Assembly: GCA_019638775.1 (NCBI GenBank)
Contig: JAHBTD010000001.1
Location: 744,001-808,000 of the forward strand
Origin: Fimbriimonadaceae bacterium
Lineage (GTDB): Bacteria > Armatimonadota > Fimbriimonadia > Fimbriimonadales > Fimbriimonadaceae
Length of the DNA: 64,000 nucleotides
Reading direction: 5' to 3'
Shown here: one piece after another, positions 18,024 through 27,063 of the stretch
How the letters are laid out: the number at the start of each line of letters is the position of its first letter
How positions within the stretch are numbered: the first letter of the stretch is position 1
Made by a program: the position numbers and the translations under genes
Notes under the pieces: model-generated
What the model was told of the DNA's origin: nothing
Seen by the model: only the letters and a program-made list of their open reading frames with translations
Databases searched by the model: none

Positions 18024-18440
18024 GGGGAGGTCTCAGGTGGGAGCGAGAGCCTGTGCCACGCGCTTGGTCTAAGTCGAGGGGGCGAGGAGCATCCTCCCCC
18101 TTGACGGTGGCTCCGACTGAGCAAGGCGAAGGCGGAAAGGTCCGTAAGCGAAGCGAACGGGGTGAGGGTGATTGGTATAGAGCTGTCTGTCCGCCAAGCC
18201 TGATTGCCCTTGGCTTCAGTTCGCTGCAGGTCCGTGCTTTTCGTCACCCTCTCCCCCTGCCCCTCTCCCATCAAGGGAGAGGGGATTCCTTCTTTCAGAG
18301 GCTGTGACGTGATGTGAGGAGCCCGGGGGCGCCGGATTGCTGTTCTCTGCAGGTCCGTGCTTTTCGTCACCCTCTCCCCTGTCCCTCTCCCATCAAGGGA
18401 GAGGGGATTCCCTTCGGCCTTGGGAGGAGGAGTTGCCTCC
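18024..18440. repeat. repeat-filled gap with two GGGAGAGG palindrome copies
   Basis: Two long near-identical copies (18224-18289 and 18347-18411) share CTGCAGGTCCGTGCTTTTCGT plus the palindrome with ATCAA loop. A third, partial and inverted relative at about 18140-18170 (GTAAGCGAAGCGAACGG) matches a stretch at 39363-39390 in reverse. I see no gene in this interval. It separates rpmG from the CDF transporter gene. Confidence 0.8.
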
Positions 18441-19346
18441 TCACTCCTCCACATGCTCTCGGGCACGGTGGGCAATTTCCGATTCATACGGCTCGTAGTG
18501 GATGGTCACCACTGCCCCGCCCAACACAGCCCGCATCTCGTCTTCAAGCTCTTCGGCGAGTTCGTGAGCTCGGACAAAGGGGAGGTTGTCGTCGAGCATG
18601 ACGTGGAGGTCAACGTATCGGACGGCACCGACGAGCCTGGTGCGCAGGTTGTGGAATCCTTTGGCCTCGGGGTGTTCCAGCAAAACGCGCTTCAGTTCGA
18701 CGATTTCCGATTCCGGCAGGGCGCCGTCCATGAGCGGGTGCAGTATAGATTTCAGTTGATACAGGGCAATCGCCATCGTCGCGATGGTGAAAAGGATCGC
18801 GACTACAGGGTCGAGGACGGCATATCCCGTGAGTCCAACAAGGAGAACTCCTACGAGCACGCCGGCGGATGCAATGGTGTCGGCTCGGAGATGGGTCGCC
18901 TCGGCGAGTAGGGCCTGCGACTGCTGCTTTCGCCCGAGCCGCTTCAGATAGATTGCAACAAGCGTATTGGACACGATTGTGTAGCCCATGGCGACTGCGC
19001 CCCAGCCCCACTTAATCTGCTCGGGATGCATCAGCCTTTGCACAGATGCCCACAGAATAAAGATCCCCGAACCCAAGATGATGAGCATCTGGAATGCACT
19101 GGAGAGGAATTCGGCTTTGCCGTGTCCGTAGGGATGGCTTGGATCGGGCGGAAGCGCCGCATAGCGGATGGCGACCAGCGTGATCACCGCCATCAAGATG
19201 TCAACGGACGACTGCAGAGCCTCGGCAAGGACGGAGATCGAGCCGCTGAGGATCGCGGCGAGGACCTTGACGATCACGACAATCGTGGTCGCGAGCACGG
19301 AAAGCATCGCTGCGCGCTGAGCCGTTCGGACGCTTTCCCGCTGCAT
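18441..19346 (-). CDS. cation diffusion facilitator (CDF) family metal transporter
   Basis: The 301-residue protein (start MQRESVRTAQRAAML) has six predicted helices. The CDF metal site in helix 2 reads AEALQSSVDILMA, so one of the usual Asp/His positions is Ser-Ser and the metal preference is uncertain. The second site lies in HLRADTIASAG, and the conserved loop DPSHPYGHGKAEF is present. A C-terminal cytoplasmic domain with LHVMLDDNLPFVRAHEL follows. It exports divalent cations such as Zn, Fe or Mn. An extended upstream frame to 19649 was rejected because it enters recN. Confidence 0.9.
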   Translation of the reverse strand: MQRESVRTAQRAAMLSVLATTIVVIVKVLAAILSGSISVLAEALQSSVDILMAVITLVAIRYAALPPDPSHPYGHGKAEFLSSAFQMLIILGSGIFILWASVQRLMHPEQIKWGWGAVAMGYTIVSNTLVAIYLKRLGRKQQSQALLAEATHLRADTIASAGVLVGVLLVGLTGYAVLDPVVAILFTIATMAIALYQLKSILHPLMDGALPESEIVELKRVLLEHPEAKGFHNLRTRLVGAVRYVDLHVMLDDNLPFVRAHELAEELEDEMRAVLGGAVVTIHYEPYESEIAHRAREHVEE

Positions 19347-19422
19347 ACGGTTATTCTGACACCCGCACAGATAGAATCCGTAGGGAGGAAAGCCGCGTCC
19401 TAACTTCAAGACTCCAACGTCC

Positions 19423-21096
19423 ATGATCACCGAACTTAGCGTCGAGAACATCGCAATCATTGAGCGGGCGACTCTGTCGTTCGGCTCAGGCTTTACCGTG
19501 CTTACCGGTGAAACTGGCGCAGGCAAATCGCTGCTCGTGGATGCCATCGAGCTTGCGCTTGGAGCGAGGGCCGATGCCGAGCTGGTTCGGGCGGGGGCGT
19601 CTCGGGCGATGGTTTCGGTGGTCTTCGATCTCACCCACCGTCCCTTCATTGTCGAACGGTTGCGAGAGTTGGGGATCGAACTTGAAGACGGCGGCCTGTT
19701 CGTTCAGCGGGAGCTTTATGCGGAGGGGCGCTCGCAGTGCCGCATCGCCGGACGCACGATCCCCGTCTCCATGCTCAAGCAGATCGGGCAGCTTTTGGTG
19801 GACCTGCACGGACAGCACGACCATCAAAGTCTCCTTCACCCGGAAAGGCATCTGGAGTTTTTGGATGCGTGGATTGGGGAGCAAGCTGTTGGTCTTCAAT
19901 CCACGATTCGTGAGCGGCATACGCGGGTACAAGAGTTTGAGAGTCGGTTGCGGGCGTTGCGCACGGGGCAGCGCGAACGTGAGCAGCGCGTCGATATGCT
20001 GCGGTTTCAGGTTGAGGAGATCGAACAAGCCCAGATTCGCCCAGGAGAGCTCGCTGAGATGGAATCCCTCCTTGGACGCCTGAAGCATGTCGAAAAGCTC
20101 ACAGCGGCCTGCCGAGGGGGGCTGCAATCGCTTGCCGAAGACGAAGGGAATGCTTTGGACCGGCTGCGCGTGTCTGTGCGTGAGCTTGAGGAGGCTGCCA
20201 CTTTCGATCCCGATTTGGAGGTTCGCATCGAGCCGATTCGCAGCGCTCTCTATTTGCTGGAGGATGGCATGCACGACCTTCGAGCCTATGCCGAGGCGCT
20301 GGAATCCGATCCCGAAGTCCTTGAAAACACTGCCGCCCGCATCGACACGATCAAGCGGATTCTCAAGAAATATGGCGACGACGAGGAGTTGGTGCTAGAG
20401 TTTCTGGATTCGGCGAGTCGGGAGTTGCAGCTATTGGAAGGGGACGAGTCCTCCGAGGTGGAGTTGACAGAGTCCTTATCCGGGGCGAAGGCTGAGCTTA
20501 CGAAGGCCTGCGACGAATTGACAAGGGTACGCAAGGAGAAAGCGAAGACCTTCGCCTCGCTCGTCGCGACGGAGTTGCACGATCTCGCGATGGAGAAAGC
20601 GAAGTTTGAAGTGAAGATCGAGGCGAAAGAGCCGGATGCAACCGGGGCAGACGCGGTCGAATACACCTTCTCGGCGAACTTGGGCGAGCCGTTACGCCCC
20701 TTATCAAAGATCGCCAGCGGCGGCGAAATGTCGCGGGTGATGCTTGCCTTAAAGACGGTGTTGGCGGGGAAAGCTGGAGTGCCCACGCTCATCTTCGACG
20801 AGGTGGATTCTGGCCTTGGGGGGAGGGCGGCAGCGGTGGTTGCCCGCAAGCTGGAGGCCCTTTCGACTCACTATCAAGTAGTTGTGATTAGCCACGTGCC
20901 GCAGATCGCAAGCCGGGCGAGCTCACAGCTTCGAATTGAGAAGCTCGAAGAGCGCGGTCGGGTTGCAACGCGGGTCGTCGCGCTCAGCGAGCAAGAGCGG
21001 GTGGAGGAGATTGCCCGCATGATCGGCGGAGAGACGATTAGCGAATCGGCGATTATCCACGCAAAAGAGATGCTGATGGAACAAGCCCGCGGATAA
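19423..21096 (+). CDS. recN: DNA repair protein RecN
   Basis: The 557-residue SMC-like ATPase has Walker A GETGAGKS near residue 30 and the RecN region QLLVDLHGQHDHQSLLHPERH. A long coiled coil fills the middle, and the C-terminal SGGEMSRVMLALKTVL, LIFDEVDSGLGGRAA and VVISHVPQIAS complete the ATPase. RecN acts in double-strand break repair. The gene is divergent from the CDF gene, with 76 bases between. Confidence 0.97.
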   Translation: MITELSVENIAIIERATLSFGSGFTVLTGETGAGKSLLVDAIELALGARADAELVRAGASRAMVSVVFDLTHRPFIVERLRELGIELEDGGLFVQRELYAEGRSQCRIAGRTIPVSMLKQIGQLLVDLHGQHDHQSLLHPERHLEFLDAWIGEQAVGLQSTIRERHTRVQEFESRLRALRTGQREREQRVDMLRFQVEEIEQAQIRPGELAEMESLLGRLKHVEKLTAACRGGLQSLAEDEGNALDRLRVSVRELEEAATFDPDLEVRIEPIRSALYLLEDGMHDLRAYAEALESDPEVLENTAARIDTIKRILKKYGDDEELVLEFLDSASRELQLLEGDESSEVELTESLSGAKAELTKACDELTRVRKEKAKTFASLVATELHDLAMEKAKFEVKIEAKEPDATGADAVEYTFSANLGEPLRPLSKIASGGEMSRVMLALKTVLAGKAGVPTLIFDEVDSGLGGRAAAVVARKLEALSTHYQVVVISHVPQIASRASSQLRIEKLEERGRVATRVVALSEQERVEEIARMIGGETISESAIIHAKEMLMEQARG

Positions 21097-21143
21097 ATCG
21101 CCAATAATAGAATGGGAGAGCGCTGAAAAGCGTTAGAAACACT

Positions 21144-22187
21144 ATGAATTGCCCGAGCTGCGGCAAAGCCGTTCCAGGACAAGCTGCCTTTTGTATGCAC
21201 TGTGGCACCGTGATTGCCCAGCCTACCAAGCAGTTCCAGCCCGCTCCTGGTGTCCACACGCAAGCGATGCCCATGCCGATGCCAGCGCATTCCGGCCAGC
21301 CCAAACGATGGGCCGGAACAGCGGGCATTATCGTGGGTGTGCTCGTCGTTGCAGTGATGGCTTTTGCGCTGAACGCTTCGGGCATTTTGCGCCAATCGAG
21401 CCAGAAACAGGACCTCGAAACACTGAGCGCGCAGGGCTCCCATGCAAACCTCAGCACTTTGCAGGCATCGGGGTCTTCCATCGATTCCTCCGCTTTAGGC
21501 GCGGAGGGCAGCAGCCTCGACGGTTCTGCGCTGCGCGCCGAAGGAGCAAACGGGTCCAGTCCACTCATGCGGGCAGATGGCACTCCCGGAGGGCCGGTTC
21601 TTCCCTCTACCGATGACCGCAAGCTGATGCCCGATGACATCCGGCGTTGGTTAGAGCACCTTGAGCGCATCGAACAGAAGCGCACCGACATGACTCGGGA
21701 TCAGTTGGCAGCGGCGATGATGCAGATGACCGAGCTGCAGTTGGGTGGCTCGATGGCTGATCTTCAGCGGCTTTTGGATGACACCGATGAAGGCGTTACG
21801 ACTCAGGAGAACATCGATACCGCGAAGCAAGCCGTGAACACCTTTGAGGGGAATCGACGCAAGTGGAACCGCTTGAATGACGAATTCTTGGCTGTGTCGC
21901 CGCCTGCCGAGTGTGTGTCGCTGAGAAACGATTACGACAAGGTTTTGAGGGAGACGGGGGCAATGATCCTCGAAATCGTGAAGTCTGTTGAAAACGCCGA
22001 GTCGGATCGACAGGGAGCTTTGCGAACGCTGATGAAGCTGCAGGGCACGAGCGACTCGAGGATTGGGCGACCGGCCCGGAGTTCTGACCGCAAGCTCGGC
22101 GACATCTGCAGCAAATACGATACAGCAAAGTGGTTCAGCATCACGTCCGACGTTGGTGGCGGGATGCTCGGCAAAATCGGATTTTAA
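21144..22187 (+). CDS. zinc-ribbon membrane protein, function unknown
   Basis: The 347-residue protein starts with a double CxxC zinc ribbon (NCPSCGKAVPG...FCMHCGTVI). A Pro/Met-rich linker and one transmembrane helix near residues 55-75 follow. Then comes a low-complexity stretch repeating GSSxDSSALxAEGSS, and a helical C-terminal region with Cys. The layout (cytoplasmic zinc ribbon, one helix, extracytoplasmic part) is common in uncharacterised bacterial proteins. No Shine-Dalgarno is obvious. It is followed by the SprT-like gene after 3 bases. Confidence 0.75.
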   Translation: MNCPSCGKAVPGQAAFCMHCGTVIAQPTKQFQPAPGVHTQAMPMPMPAHSGQPKRWAGTAGIIVGVLVVAVMAFALNASGILRQSSQKQDLETLSAQGSHANLSTLQASGSSIDSSALGAEGSSLDGSALRAEGANGSSPLMRADGTPGGPVLPSTDDRKLMPDDIRRWLEHLERIEQKRTDMTRDQLAAAMMQMTELQLGGSMADLQRLLDDTDEGVTTQENIDTAKQAVNTFEGNRRKWNRLNDEFLAVSPPAECVSLRNDYDKVLRETGAMILEIVKSVENAESDRQGALRTLMKLQGTSDSRIGRPARSSDRKLGDICSKYDTAKWFSITSDVGGGMLGKIGF

Positions 22188-22190
22188 ACA

Positions 22191-22754
22191 ATGCCCGTGC
22201 GCAAACTCTTGAGTCGATTGGTGAAGGCTCCGGAAAAGAGCGCCCAGTTATCCCTCGATCTTGACTCGCGTGAAGAGCCGGAAGGCATCGAAGAGTATGC
22301 GGTCTATCTGCTCGACCGTCTTTGCGCTGAGTTTCCAATGGGCTATCGACCCACCGTTGCTTGGAAGAAGCTGCGGGTGACCGCCGGCCTTGCCCACACC
22401 TCTGAAGGAAAGATTAGTCTCAGCTCCATCCTGCTTGATTCGCTGGAGAAGGTCGAGCGCACCCTGAAGCACGAATACGCGCATCTTCTTGCCGTCGCAC
22501 GGCACGGACGACGCGCCACTGGGCATGGCAAGGCGTGGCGACAGGCCATGTCTGACTTGGGGGAAGCGCCCGAAATCTACCATCGGTATCCGGCAAAGCG
22601 AAATCAAAGCCGTCAGCGCGTGGGCTATGTTTGCGGCAAGTGCGGCATTACGATTGTGCGCAAGCGAAAGCTGCCGGGGCGTCGGAAGTACCTGCACGCC
22701 AAATGCGGTGGGGTTGTCAAGTTTGCGTGGGCCGAGAAGATGGAAGACCAGTAG
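22191..22754 (+). CDS. SprT-like zinc-dependent protein
   Basis: The 187-residue protein has the SprT-like metalloprotease site LKHEYAHLLAVARHG with a further His in GHGKAWRQAM. A C-terminal zinc ribbon has YVCGKCGITIVRKRK and HAKCGG. This matches the SprT-like family, related to the eukaryotic DNA-protein crosslink protease Spartan, but the bacterial function is not settled. It is tightly coupled to the upstream zinc-ribbon gene. Confidence 0.85.
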   Translation: MPVRKLLSRLVKAPEKSAQLSLDLDSREEPEGIEEYAVYLLDRLCAEFPMGYRPTVAWKKLRVTAGLAHTSEGKISLSSILLDSLEKVERTLKHEYAHLLAVARHGRRATGHGKAWRQAMSDLGEAPEIYHRYPAKRNQSRQRVGYVCGKCGITIVRKRKLPGRRKYLHAKCGGVVKFAWAEKMEDQ

Positions 22755-22831
22755 TCGCTGGCTCCTTGTCATCGTCTGCTCCCCTTTGTGCCGAGTTGAA
22801 GCCGGTGTCGCCATGTGTCAGCATAAGTGCG

Positions 22832-24382
22832 ATGGGCGAACATCCTATCTGTCCGTGGATTTGCAACGCCGAAGAATCCCGCGAGCTTGATCGACGAGCG
22901 CGGGATGAGTTTGGCATTCCTGTACAAACGCTGATGGAACGAGCAGGGCAAGCCGTCTTTGAAGCATTGCGGGAGATGGTGCCGCCAAGAAGCAAGATCG
23001 TTTTCGTTTGCGGCAAGGGCAACAACGGTGGCGATGGACTTGTCGCTGCTCGTCTGGCATACGGAGCGGATTTCGAGGTTGTCTGCCTTGTGGCTGCCAG
23101 TCAGAAAGAACTCAGCAAAGATGCACACGAGCAATGCGATACGGCAATTGAGATTGGAGTCCAACCCATCTTCGTCGATGACCCTATTTATCGCCCCCAT
23201 CTTCTCAAGCTCAGGGAAGCAAGCCTGATCGTGGACGCACTCCTAGGCACAGGTGCGAGAGGCAACATCGAGGGGATTCTGCTTGATGCGATTTTCGCGA
23301 TCAACGAATCGGGTGTGCCTGTGCTTTCGGTGGACATCCCTTCGGGCATCGATTGCGATACGGGCCAGAGTCTTGGAGTGAACGTTCGCGCGAAGCGGAC
23401 GGTGACTTTTGGAACCCCAAAGCCGTTTCTCTTTCAGAACGTTGGGGCCGAGGAGAGCGGTATTTGGGATGTCGCAGACATTGGATTTCCGCCTGCGCTT
23501 CTTCATGAACCCAGAAGTTCACGAACTGTCGAGCGGCAATGGGTCGGTGAGAGACTTCCATCGCGAGGCAGAAACAGCCACAAGGGTGCGAATGGATCTG
23601 TCCTGATTGTTGCTGGCAGCCCGCGCATGCCGGGGGCAGCAACGCTTGCCGCGACGGCGGCTTATCGCGCGGGCGCGGGTTTAGTCACGGTCGCGGCGAT
23701 GTCATCGGTCTGCGAGTCGGTAGCTAAGCACCTCCCCGAAGCGATCCTTCTCCCCTTGCCTGAAATGCGCGGCGCGGTCTCGCCGGAGGCGGTTTCGGTT
23801 GTGATGGACGAGACTCGGAAGTACGACAGCGCGGTCTTCGGGCCTGGGCTTTCGATGACCCAGACGGTTCGGCTCTTCCAAAGCGATCTTTGGAAATATT
23901 GGGAGGTTCCGTCTGTAATCGATGCCGACGCGCTCAATGCGGTGAGCGTGGGCGTCAAACTGCCCAAAGCTCCCTGTGTCCTGACGCCGCACCCTGGAGA
24001 GATGGGCCGCATGATGTCGGTGTCGGCTACTGAGATACAGGCTGCACGCTTTGCGTTTGTGAGGCAGGCTGCTAAGCAGTTTGAGAAAACCGTGCTTCTG
24101 AAGGGGGCTTACAGCTTAGTTGCGGAGGGGGATGAGCCCACATTTGTCAACACCACAGGCAATCCAGGAATGGCGGTTGCGGGCATGGGCGATGTTCTGA
24201 GCGGAGTGATCGCTACCCTGCTCGCGCAAGGGTTATCGAGCTACGAGGCAGCGGTGTGCGGCATGTATTGGCACGGGCTTGCGGGCGATTTATGCGCGAG
24301 ACAGATCGGGGCAATTGGCTACACGGCGTCAGAAGTCGCAGACGCTTTGCCCAAAGCCCGTGCTACCATTACATCAACGTGA
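22832..24382 (+). CDS. nnrDE: bifunctional NAD(P)HX epimerase and ADP-dependent NAD(P)HX dehydratase
   Basis: The 516-residue protein joins NnrE (about residues 1-215; GKGNNGGDGLVAARL, VDIPSGIDCDTG) to NnrD (from about 230; NSHKGANGSVLIVAGSPRM, GNPGMAVAGMGDVLSGVIA). It repairs hydrated NADH and NADPH. The ATG at 22832 (MGEHPICPW) is preferred to 22631, which lies inside the SprT-like gene. The stop overlaps the GTG of the next gene. Confidence 0.94.
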   Translation: MGEHPICPWICNAEESRELDRRARDEFGIPVQTLMERAGQAVFEALREMVPPRSKIVFVCGKGNNGGDGLVAARLAYGADFEVVCLVAASQKELSKDAHEQCDTAIEIGVQPIFVDDPIYRPHLLKLREASLIVDALLGTGARGNIEGILLDAIFAINESGVPVLSVDIPSGIDCDTGQSLGVNVRAKRTVTFGTPKPFLFQNVGAEESGIWDVADIGFPPALLHEPRSSRTVERQWVGERLPSRGRNSHKGANGSVLIVAGSPRMPGAATLAATAAYRAGAGLVTVAAMSSVCESVAKHLPEAILLPLPEMRGAVSPEAVSVVMDETRKYDSAVFGPGLSMTQTVRLFQSDLWKYWEVPSVIDADALNAVSVGVKLPKAPCVLTPHPGEMGRMMSVSATEIQAARFAFVRQAAKQFEKTVLLKGAYSLVAEGDEPTFVNTTGNPGMAVAGMGDVLSGVIATLLAQGLSSYEAAVCGMYWHGLAGDLCARQIGAIGYTASEVADALPKARATITST

Positions 24383-25641
24383 GACTCCCCGTAATCCTGA
24401 CAGTGCTGTTTGGCCTTTCTGTTTGCGCCTTCGCTCAAACCACGATCAAGCTCACGATGCCTACTCCTGGGCATCGGATGGTTTGGGTGAGTGAGACGCC
24501 ACCCACTGGCGAACCGACCGATTCGTTGAGCTTTAGCGGTACTGAGTTTGAGATGAAGGCCTCTTCGACTGGGCCTGAGACGAAGCTTTGGGTCCTTGAC
24601 GAAGAGACCAACAACATCGCCGCGAAGAAGCTAACCGAACTTGGCTCGAAGTGGGAGATCAAGCCGGAAGACTTCACGCTTCTTGGCCTTGTAACGATTC
24701 GCATCGAACACAAGGGGGAACGGGTGGAATCGGCATCGGTGAAGATTGCAGACGGCGCAAGGGGTATCGACCAGATTTTGGATTCTGGGAGCAATGGGCA
24801 GATCGTTGTTTATGGGCTTATGCCGGGGACCTTGAAAGCTGCTGTCACTTACAAGTCGGGCGATAAAACGATGGACCCGCTCAAGCAATCGTTTGACATT
24901 GCTCTGAAACGGTCAAAGCCGGAAGTGACCCTGGTGGTCTCCATTAGCGATCCCGTCACCACAATCAAGCCTGATGCGACAGGTGGCGCGAAGACCGGAG
25001 GCGGTGGAGAAAAGCCGGACGAGGGCAAGGACACCAGCAGCCCCATCGGCAAACTCGTTATCTATCTGATGGTGCTTGCAGGGGCAGTGGTAGCTATCTT
25101 CTTTGTCCTGAAGTGGTTCAAGAACAACCCGACGCTTGTTCAAAGCAAGCTTGACCAGCTTGGTGTCTCGACTCCAAAAGGTGGCGATCCGAGCATGGAC
25201 CCAGCCGCCCAGGTGCAAGCGCCGACTCCGCTTGTTCCGCCACCACCGCAAAAGATCGTGCTTGACGATGGCGACCCGAGTCTGGGAGCCCCCCTCCCCC
25301 CGACCTCTGCTTCCTCTTCAACAGCGGGATCGCCCATCGTTCAGGGCGGAGCGCCGATCTTCGACCCTAGGCTTGTGGGTGAAAACGGACAGCTTTTCAC
25401 GATCACCGATGGAGAGTTCACCGTCGGGCGTGAGGGAGCCCACGCGGTGCTTCTTGCCGGTGAATCTACGGTATCTCGGAATCATGCCGAGATTACATGT
25501 AGCGGACAGCGCATCACGGTGAAGGACACGGGAAGTACGAACGGCACGTTTGTGAACGGCGTCCAACTTCATGACGAAGTTGAACTAAAACCGGGTGACT
25601 CTGTGCAGTTTGGCTCGGTACGTTTCCGATTCGAAGTATAG
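24379..25641 (+). CDS. secreted/membrane FHA-domain protein
   Basis: The 420-residue protein begins at a GTG overlapping nnrDE, with signal sequence VILTVLFGLSVCAFAQ. An extracytoplasmic domain of about 200 residues is followed by a Gly-rich linker and a transmembrane helix (LVIYLMVLAGAVVAIFFVLKWF). A Pro-rich linker and a canonical FHA domain end the protein: VGREGAHAV, STVSRNHAEI, GSTNGTFVNG. FHA domains bind phosphothreonine, so the C terminus should be cytoplasmic. The extracytoplasmic part has no assigned role. It begins the FHA/FHA/VWA run. Confidence 0.88.
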   Translation: MRLPVILTVLFGLSVCAFAQTTIKLTMPTPGHRMVWVSETPPTGEPTDSLSFSGTEFEMKASSTGPETKLWVLDEETNNIAAKKLTELGSKWEIKPEDFTLLGLVTIRIEHKGERVESASVKIADGARGIDQILDSGSNGQIVVYGLMPGTLKAAVTYKSGDKTMDPLKQSFDIALKRSKPEVTLVVSISDPVTTIKPDATGGAKTGGGGEKPDEGKDTSSPIGKLVIYLMVLAGAVVAIFFVLKWFKNNPTLVQSKLDQLGVSTPKGGDPSMDPAAQVQAPTPLVPPPPQKIVLDDGDPSLGAPLPPTSASSSTAGSPIVQGGAPIFDPRLVGENGQLFTITDGEFTVGREGAHAVLLAGESTVSRNHAEITCSGQRITVKDTGSTNGTFVNGVQLHDEVELKPGDSVQFGSVRFRFEV

Positions 25642-25643
25642 CC

Positions 25644-27050
25644 ATGAGGCAGATCTTCTTTAAGGCGTTCATAGCGGCAGTCGGCGGCCTCATCGCGTGG
25701 ATGATTTGGGAGCCCCAGTTCCCTGCGTCTGCAGCAGATAAGGGGGCGTGGGCTCAGAATGAACGCTGGCTGATGCTTACTCTCGGCGTTCTCGTGGGCT
25801 TTGCCCTGGGAGCGACCAATGGCTGGGCTCAAGGCAGCAAAACGCACCTTATTCGCATGGGCCTCCTGGGTGCGCTTTGCGGAGCAGTAGCAGCGGTGCT
25901 TGGGCACAGCATTGCAGGGGCCGTCTACGCCACCACACCCGACCAGTTTGTCGTACGCATGCTAACCCGCGCGGTGGCCCTGAGTCTGCTTGGCGCGTGC
26001 ATCGGCGCGGGAGTTGGGCTTGCGGGAGCGACGGGTAGACGCATTGTCGTTGGCGTTCTTGGTGGGCTTATCGGGGGCGCAATCGCGGGAATTCTGTTTG
26101 ATCCTTTGGCGCTTCTCCTTGGCGACTTCATCGTGCAGATTAAAGGCGGCACCGAAAGGGTCGTCGATGGCGTCACGCAGCGGACAACCGAGACGGGCAT
26201 CGTCCCACGTGCGCTTTACTCCATTCTGATGCCCTTGTTTATCGGGCTCTTTATGGGCGTTCTCGACCGGGTGGTGAGAACGGCTTGGCTACGGCTGAAC
26301 CTTGGGCGCAATGAGGGGAAAGAGTGGGTGGTGGACGCTCAGCGCACCTATATCGGGCGCAGTGAGGGCGCACATGTGCCGCTTTTTGGCGACTCAAACA
26401 TCGGACCGCTCCACGCCTGCATCGCCAAGGTCGGCGACAACTACATTTTGATGGATTCGGGGACTCCGTTGGGGACTTTCTTGAACGGTCAAAAGGTCAC
26501 CCAAGCCCCGCTCTTCGACGGAGCCCAAATCCAAGTTGGGCAAAACGTGCTCATTTTTCAGCTTCGGGCGGGTTCGGCTCCTCAGCGAGCTTCTGAGCAG
26601 TACCGATCACAGGCCGCCTACAATCCGGCACATGGGCAGCAACCTGCACCAATGCCACAACCCGTGGGGCAGCCGGGGTCGATCTTTGGCAACCAACCCA
26701 CGAGCCAACCGACCATGATGCAGCCAGGCCCGCAAAACGCAACCCAAGTGGCCCCCGGGCAACCCATGACGCCGACCCTTGTGGCGATCTCGGGACCGCT
26801 GCTGGGAAATCGCTTCCCCATTGGGCAGATGATTGAAGCAGGCAGAGAAGCCGCAGGCATCGGACTGAGCTTCGACACCATGGCATCACGCAAGCATGCG
26901 ACCTTTTCGTTTACGCCAAATGGGGTCGTTGTCACCGATCTTGGCAGTACGAACGGAACGTTCGTCAACGATCAACGTATTCAACAGCAAGCAACGATCC
27001 GACCTGGCGATACCGTCAGAATAGGTGTTACCACCTTCCGACTTGAATGA
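25644..27050 (+). CDS. polytopic membrane protein with two FHA domains
   Basis: The 468-residue protein has about five hydrophobic helices in its first 210 residues, rich in Gly and Ala. FHA domain 1 follows (TYIGRSEGAHV to GTFLNGQKV), then a Pro/Gln-rich linker (PMPQPVGQPGS), then FHA domain 2 (AGREAAGIGLSF, MASRKHATF, GSTNGTFVND). In domain 1 the usual S-x-x-H is GPLH and the STNG loop is TPLG, so phosphothreonine binding there may be lost. Domain 2 looks competent. It begins 2 bases after the previous gene. Confidence 0.88.
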   Translation: MRQIFFKAFIAAVGGLIAWMIWEPQFPASAADKGAWAQNERWLMLTLGVLVGFALGATNGWAQGSKTHLIRMGLLGALCGAVAAVLGHSIAGAVYATTPDQFVVRMLTRAVALSLLGACIGAGVGLAGATGRRIVVGVLGGLIGGAIAGILFDPLALLLGDFIVQIKGGTERVVDGVTQRTTETGIVPRALYSILMPLFIGLFMGVLDRVVRTAWLRLNLGRNEGKEWVVDAQRTYIGRSEGAHVPLFGDSNIGPLHACIAKVGDNYILMDSGTPLGTFLNGQKVTQAPLFDGAQIQVGQNVLIFQLRAGSAPQRASEQYRSQAAYNPAHGQQPAPMPQPVGQPGSIFGNQPTSQPTMMQPGPQNATQVAPGQPMTPTLVAISGPLLGNRFPIGQMIEAGREAAGIGLSFDTMASRKHATFSFTPNGVVVTDLGSTNGTFVNDQRIQQQATIRPGDTVRIGVTTFRLE

Positions 27051-27063
27051 GGCAAACCCATCC

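Noticed and set aside
18441-19649. Longer start for the CDF transporter at 19649
   Set aside because: The extra residues are Ser/Ala-rich, overlap recN and are not part of the CDF fold.
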